Source: an uncultured Azospirillum sp.
GTDB taxonomy: Bacteria > Pseudomonadota > Alphaproteobacteria > Azospirillales > Azospirillaceae
Reading direction: 5' to 3'
DNA: 11,713 bases
Assembly: GCA_937960755.1 (NCBI GenBank)
Contig: CALGOL010000536.1
Location: 1-11,713, forward strand
Positions 1-6,375 of this stretch are shown here, piece after piece; positions within the stretch are counted from its first letter, which is position 1; each line of letters begins with the position of its first letter. A program made the translations under genes and the position numbers. The notes under the pieces are model-generated. The model ran no database searches. It saw nothing but the letters and a program-made list of their open reading frames with translations, and was not told the DNA's origin.

Positions 1-1156
1 ACGATGGGCAAATCGACCGCGCACTGGCTGCGCTGCAGAAGGCGCTGGCGACCGAGATCGCCGTCGTCACCCGGCCCGCCAGATCGTCGGGCGGGGCGGC
101 GACCACCGGGTCGCAGACCCGCACATGCGCCCCGGCGGCCACCAGATCGCGGCACAGCTCCACCGCGATGGAGCGGCGCAGAGCGTCGGTGCCGGGTTTG
201 TACGACAACCCCAACACCGCCACCGTTCGGCCGCGCAAGTCGCCCAGCAGGGTCTGCAACCGCCGAAACGCCCATTTGCGGTGGCTTTGATTGCTGGGCA
301 GCACCCCGGACAACAGCGGCGTCGCCAAGCCGCGGTCGGCGGCGATGTCGCCCAGAAACGTCACGTCGCGGGCCAGCGTGCCGCCGGCGAAGGCCGCGCC
401 CGGCCGCAGATAGGCATGCGGGCCGATGCGCGGTTCGGCCCGCAACGCCGCCTCCACTTCGCCGGCGTCGGCGCCGACCCGTTCGCAAACCGAAGCGATT
501 TCGTTGATGAAAACGACGCAAGTGGCGAGAAAGGCGTTTAGCGCGTGCTTGGTCATCTCCGCCGATTCGACGCCGACCCACAGCAAGGCGTCGCAAAACC
601 GCGCCAGCAACGGCTCCAGCACGGCGCGGGCGCGGTCGTCCCGCACGCCGACGACGATGCGGCCAGGATTGCGGAACGCTTCGATCGCCTTGCCCAGCCG
701 CAGATTTTCCGGCGAGCAGGCGAAAGAGACGGCGCGCCCGGCGGCGACGGCGGCGAAGCGGCGCTCCAGCCCGGCGGTTGTGCCCACCGGCAATTGCGCG
801 GAGATCAGCACCACCGCCCCGTCTTCCAGATAAGGAAACAGCGCGGCGATCCGTTCGACGACAAAACCAACGTCGGCGCGATCGTCGTCGTCGACCGGGG
901 TGTCGAACGCCACCCAGACGACGGCCGCCCCAGCCAACGCCGCCGCCGGGTCGGTGGTGAAGGACAGCCGGCCCGACGCCAGCCCGGCGGCGGTCAGTTC
1001 GGACAAGCCCGGCTCGAACAGCGGCGGTCGGCCTGCCGCCAACCCGCTCGTCGTCGTCGCGTCGTCGTCCAGCCCGACCGTTTCAATCTCGGCGGCGGCG
1101 AGACAAGCGGCGGTCACCGATCCCAGATGCCACAGGCCGTATACGCAGACTTTCAT
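1..1156 (-). CDS. Nucleotide-sugar (UDP-glucose/GDP-mannose) dehydrogenase-like protein lacking the catalytic Cys, 3' end missing
   Basis: Reading from ATG at 1156 leftward gives 385 residues with no stop before the window edge. The layout is that of the UDP-glucose/GDP-mannose 6-dehydrogenase family: an N-terminal Rossmann segment (GLWHLG, residues 7-12, in place of the usual GxGxxG), SPENLRLG (148-155), the catalytic-domain signature with Lys203 and Asn207 (TKHALNAFLA), and the C-terminal GLSYKPGTD motif (316-324). Normal members oxidise the C6 hydroxyl of a nucleotide sugar to a carboxylate in two NAD-dependent steps through a Cys thioester. Here the GGxCxPKD position reads AGGTLARD (257-264), with Thr260 in place of Cys, so full acid formation is doubtful. 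I recall GLWHLG together with GGTLARD as a recurring variant subfamily, but did not check it. The start overlaps the stop of the upstream SDR gene (ATGA, 1153-1156), so translation is probably coupled. The last 15 to 20 residues fit the family poorly. The fold is secure; the reaction is not. Confidence 0.88.
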   Translation of the reverse strand, partial: MKVCVYGLWHLGSVTAACLAAAEIETVGLDDDATTTSGLAAGRPPLFEPGLSELTAAGLASGRLSFTTDPAAALAGAAVVWVAFDTPVDDDDRADVGFVVERIAALFPYLEDGAVVLISAQLPVGTTAGLERRFAAVAAGRAVSFACSPENLRLGKAIEAFRNPGRIVVGVRDDRARAVLEPLLARFCDALLWVGVESAEMTKHALNAFLATCVVFINEIASVCERVGADAGEVEAALRAEPRIGPHAYLRPGAAFAGGTLARDVTFLGDIAADRGLATPLLSGVLPSNQSHRKWAFRRLQTLLGDLRGRTVAVLGLSYKPGTDALRRSIAVELCRDLVAAGAHVRVCDPVVAAPPDDLAGRVTTAISVASAFCSAASARSICPS

Positions 1157-2133
1157 GGTCGCCGCTCGAACACCCAAGGGTTGGCGCGCAGCCAATCCAC
1201 CGTGCGCGCCACCGACTCCTGCAAATCCAGCTTTGGCCGCCAGCCGAGCGCGCGGGCGCGGGCGGTGTCGAGGAGAATGAACGGACTGTCGCCGATCCAC
1301 CCCCGCGAGCCGCCGGCGTATTCCAGCGCCGGACTCACCCCCAGCCGTTCGGCGATCCAGGCGATGGAGCGGTTAACCTCCATATAGGCGTCCAAGCCGA
1401 GGTTGAAGATATTGACCTTGCCTTCCGCCTTCTCCAGCGCCAGCAGCATGCCGTCGATGCAGTCTTGAACATGCATGTAGGACTTGCGTTGCCGGCCGTC
1501 GCCAAGCACGGGCAGGCGCGTCGGGTCGTCCGACAACTTCTTGTAAAAATCAAAGATATGGCCGTGCGTGTAACGCTCTCCCAGCACGGAGACGAAGCGG
1601 AAGATGAAGCCCTGGAAGCCGAACCCTTCGCAATAGGCTTGGATCAAGCCCTCTCCCGCCAGCTTCGAGGCGCCGTACAGCGATGTTTGAATGGGGAAGG
1701 GCGCGTCTTCGGGCGTGGGGAACACTTCCGGCTCGCCGTAAATCGAACCGGTGGAGGAGAACGCGATGCGCTTCACGCCATTAAGCCGCATCGCCTCCAA
1801 CACGTTATGGGTGGCGATGGTGTTCTGCTCCAGATCCTTGCGGGGATGCTGGGTGCCGAAACGCACGTCGGCGTTGGCCGCCAGATGGAACACCTGATCC
1901 GCGCCGGCCATCGCCTGGTTCAACGCCGCTTCGTCCAGCAGGTCGCCTTGGATGAAACGGAAACGGTCGCCGCCGATGCGGCGGGCGTCGGCGAGAAACT
2001 CGATAAAACCGGTCGCCAGATTATCGTAAACCGTCACCCGCTCGCCGTCGGCCAGCAGACGGTCGGCGAGATTGGAGCCGATGAAGCCGGCGCCGCCGGT
2101 GATAAAGGAATGACGGGGGAGGGCGGCGGCCAT
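1153..2133 (-). CDS. NAD-dependent epimerase/dehydratase (extended SDR, UDP-sugar 4-epimerase type)
   Basis: A 326-residue extended short-chain dehydrogenase/reductase, the usual length for UDP-hexose epimerases and dehydratases. Visible motifs are the NAD-binding GGAGFIG (13-19), the adenosine-ribose acidic turn VYDN (35-38), HLAA (83-86), the active-site serine/threonine block SST (126-128) and the catalytic YGASK (Tyr153, Lys157). The C-terminal half has the substrate-side stretch RKSYMHVQD (216-224). Such enzymes act in the cytoplasm on a nucleotide sugar through a 4-keto intermediate; the exact substrate cannot be read from the sequence. The ATG at 2133 is preceded on the minus strand by GGAG (2142-2145) with 8 bases between, supporting this start. 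The gene lies 19 bp downstream of the transaldolase-like gene and overlaps the dehydrogenase-like gene by 4 bp, so the three probably form one operon working on the same sugar. It could be an epimerase, a decarboxylase or a dehydratase; the 4-epimerase-like subgroup is most likely. Confidence 0.93.
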   Translation of the reverse strand: MAAALPRHSFITGGAGFIGSNLADRLLADGERVTVYDNLATGFIEFLADARRIGGDRFRFIQGDLLDEAALNQAMAGADQVFHLAANADVRFGTQHPRKDLEQNTIATHNVLEAMRLNGVKRIAFSSTGSIYGEPEVFPTPEDAPFPIQTSLYGASKLAGEGLIQAYCEGFGFQGFIFRFVSVLGERYTHGHIFDFYKKLSDDPTRLPVLGDGRQRKSYMHVQDCIDGMLLALEKAEGKVNIFNLGLDAYMEVNRSIAWIAERLGVSPALEYAGGSRGWIGDSPFILLDTARARALGWRPKLDLQESVARTVDWLRANPWVFERRP

Positions 2134-2152
2134 GTCGTCGGCTCCGTCCGCC

Positions 2153-2881
2153 CTAGGCCAGACGATAGCCGGCGGAGGTGGCGTCGTTCAGAAACATCAA
2201 GACCGTTTCCCGCGAATATTCCGTCAGATCCTTGCCGATCAACGCCAATTTGGCCAGCAAATCGGGGGTCATGGTTATGATGTGGCAGCCGATTTCCGCG
2301 GCGTGGAAAAGGTTGAGCAATTCCCGCGGGCTAGCCCACAGAACTTTCGCCTTCGGCAAGCGGGCCGTCATCGACACGACCTCGCGCATCACCGGAATCG
2401 GGTCGACGCCGGTGTCGGCGATGCGGCCGGCGAACACCGACACGACGGCCGGCGTGTCGGGCGACAGCGCCTCGGCCACGTCGCGGGCTTGTTCAACGGT
2501 CAAGATGGCGGTGACGTTGACCGGAACGCCGGCGGCGGACAGCCGACGGATCAGCGGGGCGGATGAAACGCCCAGGCTGTTGGTCACGGGGATCTTGACG
2601 AAGGTGTTGCCGCCCCAACTACGGATGACGAAGGCTTCGCGCTCCATCTCGTCGAAATCGTCGGACACCACCTCGAAAGAGATCGGCCGCTCTCCGGCGG
2701 TGGCGATGGCGGCGAGAGCGAATTCGCGATAATCCGTCACCCCCGCCTTGCGCATCAGGGCGGGATTAGTGGTGAAGCCGGCGATGCGCCCATCAGCCGC
2801 CACCGCCTTGCGGATTGAGGCGATATCCGCGCAATCAATATAGATTTCAACGTCCGGCATGCTGAGAGCGGCTGAAGACAT
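2153..2881 (-). CDS. Small transaldolase-family protein (TalC/fructose-6-phosphate aldolase-like)
   Basis: A 242-residue class I aldolase-fold protein of the short transaldolase/FSA group. Recognisable parts are the first strand with Asp17 (YIDCAD), TTNPAL (37-42), the Schiff-base lysine in FVKIPVT (Lys96), NVTAILT (122-128), VFAGRIAD (149-156) and WASPREL (182-188). The family transfers or adds three-carbon dihydroxyacetone units to aldehyde phosphates. Phe150 sits where E. coli FSA has Tyr131 and where true transaldolase TalB has Phe178, which favours transfer over simple aldol cleavage (family knowledge plus my alignment by eye). The chosen ATG at 2881 begins seven residues before the conserved MPDVEIYID stretch; a TTG 90 bases further upstream is open but adds a sequence unlike the family. 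The Shine-Dalgarno is weak. Placement just ahead of sugar-nucleotide genes argues for a dedicated role in making a ketose or branched-sugar precursor rather than central metabolism; that role is inference. Confidence 0.9.
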   Translation of the reverse strand: MSSAALSMPDVEIYIDCADIASIRKAVAADGRIAGFTTNPALMRKAGVTDYREFALAAIATAGERPISFEVVSDDFDEMEREAFVIRSWGGNTFVKIPVTNSLGVSSAPLIRRLSAAGVPVNVTAILTVEQARDVAEALSPDTPAVVSVFAGRIADTGVDPIPVMREVVSMTARLPKAKVLWASPRELLNLFHAAEIGCHIITMTPDLLAKLALIGKDLTEYSRETVLMFLNDATSAGYRLA

Positions 2882-3018
2882 GTTCTGTTCTGGATTCCGT
2901 TTTGCGCCGGCCGTTCCGGCCGCATCGCTGAAAAGCCGCGACACTAAAGCAGCTTGCTTTGGCGGGGTCAAGAATTAGCCGGCTCAAGAACAGGTAAGGC
3001 CCAGACGACGGCGAAGGC

Positions 3019-5013
3019 TTACGCCGCGGCGGAGTCGCCGTCCTCCGACTGTTCCCGGGCCGACTGTCCCCGGGCCGGCCGTTCCCGGGCCGGCCGTTCC
3101 CGGGTCAGCCGCGCCGCCAGCGCGAGAAATCCGCTGACGACGATCCACAACCCGACGGCGAAGACGACCGCCGTGTAAGCCCGGCGCAGGCCGCGGCGCG
3201 GCGCATAGGTTACGGCGTGCTCGCCAGCCGGGGCGGCGAAAGCCAGCATGGTGTCCACCATCATGACCTGTTCGGCGGGCAAGGGCGCTCCGTCGACGAC
3301 GAGGTCAATCAGCCGGGTGGCGATAATGTTGGTGCGAATGACGCATGGGGCGTCGCAGCGAACCGGCGTCGGCGGCGGCGGGCGGCGGTCGAAGCGGGGG
3401 CGGGCCAGGGACGCTTGCACCAACCGCCGGTCGGCGGGGACCGCGCCTTTGGCGATGATTCCCTCCATCGCATAGCCGGCGACGCCGTAGAAAGTCGGCG
3501 GCAGCCGACGAGTGTCGGCCAGCAAAGCGTCGTAGCGCTGTTGATAGTGGTTAAGCGGCAGCCTCGGCGGCGGCGGCGGCGTCCCGCCTTGGAGAATGAC
3601 GCCGGGCCAATTGCGGGTCCCGACTTGCACCATAAACGCCTCTCGCCCGGAAAACACCGTCGCCGTTTTGATCGCGCCGGCGAGCAGCGTCATCCCCAGC
3701 GCCATGCCGAGAGCCATCCGCAAGTTGTCGCCGCGCCACGTTTTCTGCAGGGCCGGTCTGGCCGCCGGCGGCGCCAGCGGCCCCACCATGGCGATGAAAA
3801 GCAACAGATTAATCCCGGTGACGACCCGATAAACGTACTGGGTCGGGTGAAGAAGCCGCGCCACCGCGCCTTCAATCGCCGGCAAGCCGGTGAACAGGCC
3901 GCTGTCCAGGGAAGCCAGCAGCAGCCCGACGGCGAGAATCCCAGCCAGTGAAACCGCCGCGACGCTTGCCGATCCGACCTCTCGCCCGGAAAGCCGCAGT
4001 CTGAGGACCACGATCAACTGGATCAGCGCCAGCCCGGCCAGAGCCAAGTTGATCGGCGCTTCGAGAAACGGCGTCGGGATTTCAATCATCGGCGCGCCGC
4101 TCAGCACCCGCGGATCGACCAGACCCGGCAACAACCGCATCAGCGGCGAATCAATGCTGTCCGGGATATAGGCGAAGCTGTCCAGCAGCCGGAACGAGGC
4201 GGAAAAAGCGATCGTATTGACCAGCCAAGGACCGATCAAAACCAGCGTCGTCACGCCGCCGACAGCCGCGGCGACGAGATGCCGCCGATCCCGCCACGCT
4301 CCGGAGGCGACGGACAACAGCGCCAGCGGCGCAGGCAGGTACAGGGCCGCCAAATAAGCGGTGATCGGATGGGTCCCAACCGTCAGCACAAAAAACAGAA
4401 AGGCCCCGTTCAGCCAAGCCAGTCGCCGGATCGCGCCCCGGCCCGATCCGGCCCCCGGCCCCTGGCCCGGCCCCTGGCCCGGCCCCTGGCCTGGTCTCTC
4501 ATCCGCCGCCAGGGTGAAGAAACGCAGCGCGCAGCCCAAACTCAAGCTGATGAACAAAATGCCGAAGACTTCGGTCAGAGCGCCGCGAATATACAAGTTG
4601 GTCAGGGTGTAAATCGACAGCGTCGGAGCGACGGCCGCGGCCGCCGCCCAAATTTGGTCGCGCGTCAAGTCGTACGCGATCCGATAATACAGCAAAAACA
4701 CCGCGGCGAAGCCCAGGACGATCCCCCAACGCACGGCGGCGTCCGGCCCGGTCGCCAGCGAAACCGCGCCGGCCAAGGCGTAGAAAAGAAAGCCGTAAAA
4801 GACGGGAAAACCGCCTTCAATGATGTCGGCGTCAAGATGAATGGGAAACAATCCGGTGTGCCGCAAGTGATCGGCGTAGTATCCGACCAACCAGACATGG
4901 TTTATCCAATCCAGATTGAAGATCTTATAGAAATACAATGGCAGAGTCGCAATGACGAAGGCGGTGGCCAGAATCGCCAACGGCGGCAGCGAACGGCGCA
5001 AAGCGGCGAACAT
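3019..5013 (-). CDS. Polytopic membrane protein, PTPS-related/GT-C-like, with C-terminal extracytoplasmic domain
   Basis: A 664-residue integral membrane protein with about ten or more hydrophobic segments, starting at residues 8-28 and ending with a final one near 612-634. An acidic residue after the first helix (Asp35, NLDWINH), the block ADHLRHTGLFPIHLD (47-61), GGFPVFYG (67-74), the loop YIRGALTEVFG (141-151) and GTHPITAY (213-220) resemble the large bacterial membrane proteins annotated as 6-pyruvoyl-tetrahydropterin synthase-related, whose topology recalls lipid-linked-sugar glycosyltransferases of the GT-C type. Residues 450-610 form a soluble domain with a close Cys pair (Cys553, Cys557), presumably outside the membrane, followed by a last helix and a charged tail. 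The ATG at 5013 is chosen because it has a good ribosome site and is followed directly by a signal-anchor-like helix; an upstream ATG at 5211 would add 66 Arg/Pro-rich residues of no recognisable family. No function is proven; transfer or export of a lipid-linked sugar is a reasonable inference. Two short tandem repeats lie inside it. Confidence 0.82.
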   Translation of the reverse strand: MFAALRRSLPPLAILATAFVIATLPLYFYKIFNLDWINHVWLVGYYADHLRHTGLFPIHLDADIIEGGFPVFYGFLFYALAGAVSLATGPDAAVRWGIVLGFAAVFLLYYRIAYDLTRDQIWAAAAAVAPTLSIYTLTNLYIRGALTEVFGILFISLSLGCALRFFTLAADERPGQGPGQGPGQGPGAGSGRGAIRRLAWLNGAFLFFVLTVGTHPITAYLAALYLPAPLALLSVASGAWRDRRHLVAAAVGGVTTLVLIGPWLVNTIAFSASFRLLDSFAYIPDSIDSPLMRLLPGLVDPRVLSGAPMIEIPTPFLEAPINLALAGLALIQLIVVLRLRLSGREVGSASVAAVSLAGILAVGLLLASLDSGLFTGLPAIEGAVARLLHPTQYVYRVVTGINLLLFIAMVGPLAPPAARPALQKTWRGDNLRMALGMALGMTLLAGAIKTATVFSGREAFMVQVGTRNWPGVILQGGTPPPPPRLPLNHYQQRYDALLADTRRLPPTFYGVAGYAMEGIIAKGAVPADRRLVQASLARPRFDRRPPPPTPVRCDAPCVIRTNIIATRLIDLVVDGAPLPAEQVMMVDTMLAFAAPAGEHAVTYAPRRGLRRAYTAVVFAVGLWIVVSGFLALAARLTRERPARERPARGQSAREQSEDGDSAAA
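3051..3110. repeat. Four tandem 15-bp units encoding a charged C-terminal tail
   Basis: Four consecutive 15-base units (starting at 3051, 3066, 3081 and 3096) follow the pattern GTTCCCGGGCCGGCC with a few substitutions. The period is a multiple of three, so the membrane protein's frame is kept and the repeat is read on the minus strand as pentapeptides of the type PARER, just after its last helix and before the stop. Internal duplication by slippage is the likely origin. Confidence 0.85.
4457..4492. repeat. Three tandem 12-bp units encoding a Pro-Gly-Gln-Gly loop
   Basis: Three consecutive 12-base units of GGCCCCTGGCCC (the last with one change) start at 4457, 4469 and 4481, with a partial degenerate copy just before. 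Read on the minus strand they give PGQG repeats at about residues 174-187 of the membrane protein, in a loop between two hydrophobic segments. The period keeps the frame, so copy-number change would only lengthen or shorten the loop. Confidence 0.85.
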
Positions 5014-5349
5014 GACGTGAATCCACCTAAATCCAGCTAAAACAGGCGCGCAGCTAAGGCGGCGCGGCGGCGCGTTCAAGCTAATAACAGATTTTAGCGG
5101 GTGGCGGACCAACGAAGGCGCGGACATGCGCCGAACGCCCGGCTGAGAGGTCGATGGACGCCGCCGCGCCGCATCCGGCCCCTCGCCGCGCCGCTTTCCA
5201 AAAAGCGCCATCGCCCGGATTCAGCCGCGGCTCACGCAAGACAAGGCTGGAAAAGGGGTTGCATTTGAACCATGATCGCGCCGCCTGACTGGCCGATGGC
5301 GCGAAAAACAAGCGCCGCTTGTTTATTCATAAAGGGATATGACGTTAGA
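5014..5349. other. Divergent intergenic region between the two gene arms
   Basis: This stretch separates the minus-strand arm from the plus-strand arm, so promoters for both should lie in it. On the minus strand a weak sigma-70-like pair can be made: TTGGTC (5107-5112) and TGTTAT (5084-5089), 17 bases apart; each hexamer matches the consensus only partly. No convincing plus-strand promoter is seen. The part from about 5014 to 5100 is less GC-rich than the rest. Open frames cross the region on both strands (upstream extensions of the two flanking genes), but they resemble no protein family. If the methyltransferase starts at the earlier ATG (5272), the region shrinks to 258 bases. Confidence 0.5.
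5023..5028 (-). promoter_or_regulatory. Ribosome binding site fixing the start of the membrane protein
   Basis: On the minus strand AGGTGG lies 9 bases ahead of the ATG at 5013. This spacing and match favour that ATG over the more distant one at 5211, which would place the site inside coding sequence. Confidence 0.7.
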
Positions 5350-6291
5350 ATGACAGCCGCCGGCTTGAAAAATATTCTCCGCAGCGTGTTGCCGCCCCCC
5401 GCCTATCGTCGGGTCGCCGCCGTTTATCGGGCGGCGCGTTGGGGAACCGATCCCGTAGGCGAGATTCCGCCGACGCAAGCCGTCGCGCCGGCCGAGCCGG
5501 CCGCCCTCTCGCCAAGCTCCGAGGCGCCAAGCCTCCCGCCGCCAAACCCCGCGGCGCGAGAGCCGAGAATTATTTCGATAGAAGAAAAACGCCGGATGGC
5601 GGCGGAAAATTTTTGGCACTATGAGCATGACCTGGGCGACGGCGTCTTGACCAAGCCGTGGTGGGACTGGCTTCCCTACTGGCACGGCGTCCGGCGACAG
5701 GCGATTTTTGAGCGCGTACACGAGTATTTCGGCCCGTCGCTCGCCGGTCTGCGCTGCATGGACGTCGCCTGCAACTCTGGATTCTGGAGTTTTGAACTCA
5801 TCGACCGGGGCGCGGATTCGGTTTTCGCCTTTGACGTCACCGAGTATTTAGTGAAGGACGCTTTTTTCGTCCGCGACTGTCGTAATGATCGCCCTGAATA
5901 CCAGAGAATAGAATTTCACGTCGCCGATTATAACAATATTGATATTCCGCAATCCGGTTTTGACTTAGTCCTCGCCCTGGGCATGATGTATCATTTGACC
6001 GACGTGTTCGGCGTGGCCAAGCGTCTGGCGCAGGCGACCGGGCGTCTGGCGATTATCGACAGTTCCGTTTCCGACATGCCGGGGGACGTGCTTGAAATCC
6101 CCCCGGATGGAAAATACTTCTGGATCAGCAAGGGCGAGTTTTCTTTTGTTCCGACACGCGCCGCTCTGCGTCGTATTTTTGAGGAGACTGGATTTTCTCG
6201 GGTGACGCCGTGGATGCCGGATGAAAATCACCCGTGCTACAAAGAATATGGTCCGAACGGCTTCCGTCATATTCTCGTCTGCGAGAAATAG
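5350..6291 (+). CDS. Class I SAM-dependent methyltransferase (DUF1698/CmoB-like domain)
   Basis: A 313-residue protein from ATG at 5350. After a short basic amphipathic segment (residues 5-31) comes a Pro/Ala/Ser-rich stretch (about 33-72) likely to be a flexible linker, then a Rossmann methyltransferase domain. FWHYEHDLGDGVLTK (88-102) recalls the WxHxIDLGDGVxTxG entry motif of the CmoB/DUF1698 group. SAM motif I is MDVACNSGFWS (137-147), the acidic motif II residue is Asp162 (FAFDV), VADYNN (191-196) follows, and LALGMMYHLTD (208-218) is the motif IV region. The likely role is O- or C-methylation of a sugar or lipid-linked glycan in the cytoplasm; the acceptor is unknown. It is the first gene of the plus-strand arm, 84 bp ahead of the GT2 gene. 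An in-frame ATG at 5272 would add 26 residues; I prefer 5350 because AAGGGA lies 12 bases upstream and the added residues look unconserved, but this is not firm. Confidence 0.85.
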   Translation: MTAAGLKNILRSVLPPPAYRRVAAVYRAARWGTDPVGEIPPTQAVAPAEPAALSPSSEAPSLPPPNPAAREPRIISIEEKRRMAAENFWHYEHDLGDGVLTKPWWDWLPYWHGVRRQAIFERVHEYFGPSLAGLRCMDVACNSGFWSFELIDRGADSVFAFDVTEYLVKDAFFVRDCRNDRPEYQRIEFHVADYNNIDIPQSGFDLVLALGMMYHLTDVFGVAKRLAQATGRLAIIDSSVSDMPGDVLEIPPDGKYFWISKGEFSFVPTRAALRRIFEETGFSRVTPWMPDENHPCYKEYGPNGFRHILVCEK

Positions 6292-6375
6292 GCGTGAACG
6301 CCCAACCGGCCGCAGGGTTCTTTTCCGGATCGGTCACGATAAGGGCGAACGGATATTCTATGATCGGATGACGTT

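Noticed and set aside
1465..2280. Plus-strand open frame of 271 codons opposite the SDR gene
   Set aside because: It mirrors the conserved SDR frame and shows no family motif or ribosome site; a shadow frame.
2908..2960. Two small hairpins (CGGCCG-TTC-CGGCCG at 2908-2922 and AAAGCA-GCT-TGCTTT at 2946-2960) as terminators
   Set aside because: The stems are only 6 bp and neither is followed by a T-run on the minus strand; such palindromes are expected by chance in this DNA.
2882..2971. TTG start for the transaldolase 30 codons upstream
   Set aside because: The extension does not resemble the family, and the ATG at 2881 places the first conserved strand at the usual distance.
5014..5211. N-terminal extension of the membrane protein to the ATG at 5211
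   Set aside because: The added 66 residues are Arg/Pro-rich without a pattern, and the internal ATG at 5013 has AGGTGG at good spacing and a signal-anchor helix right after it.
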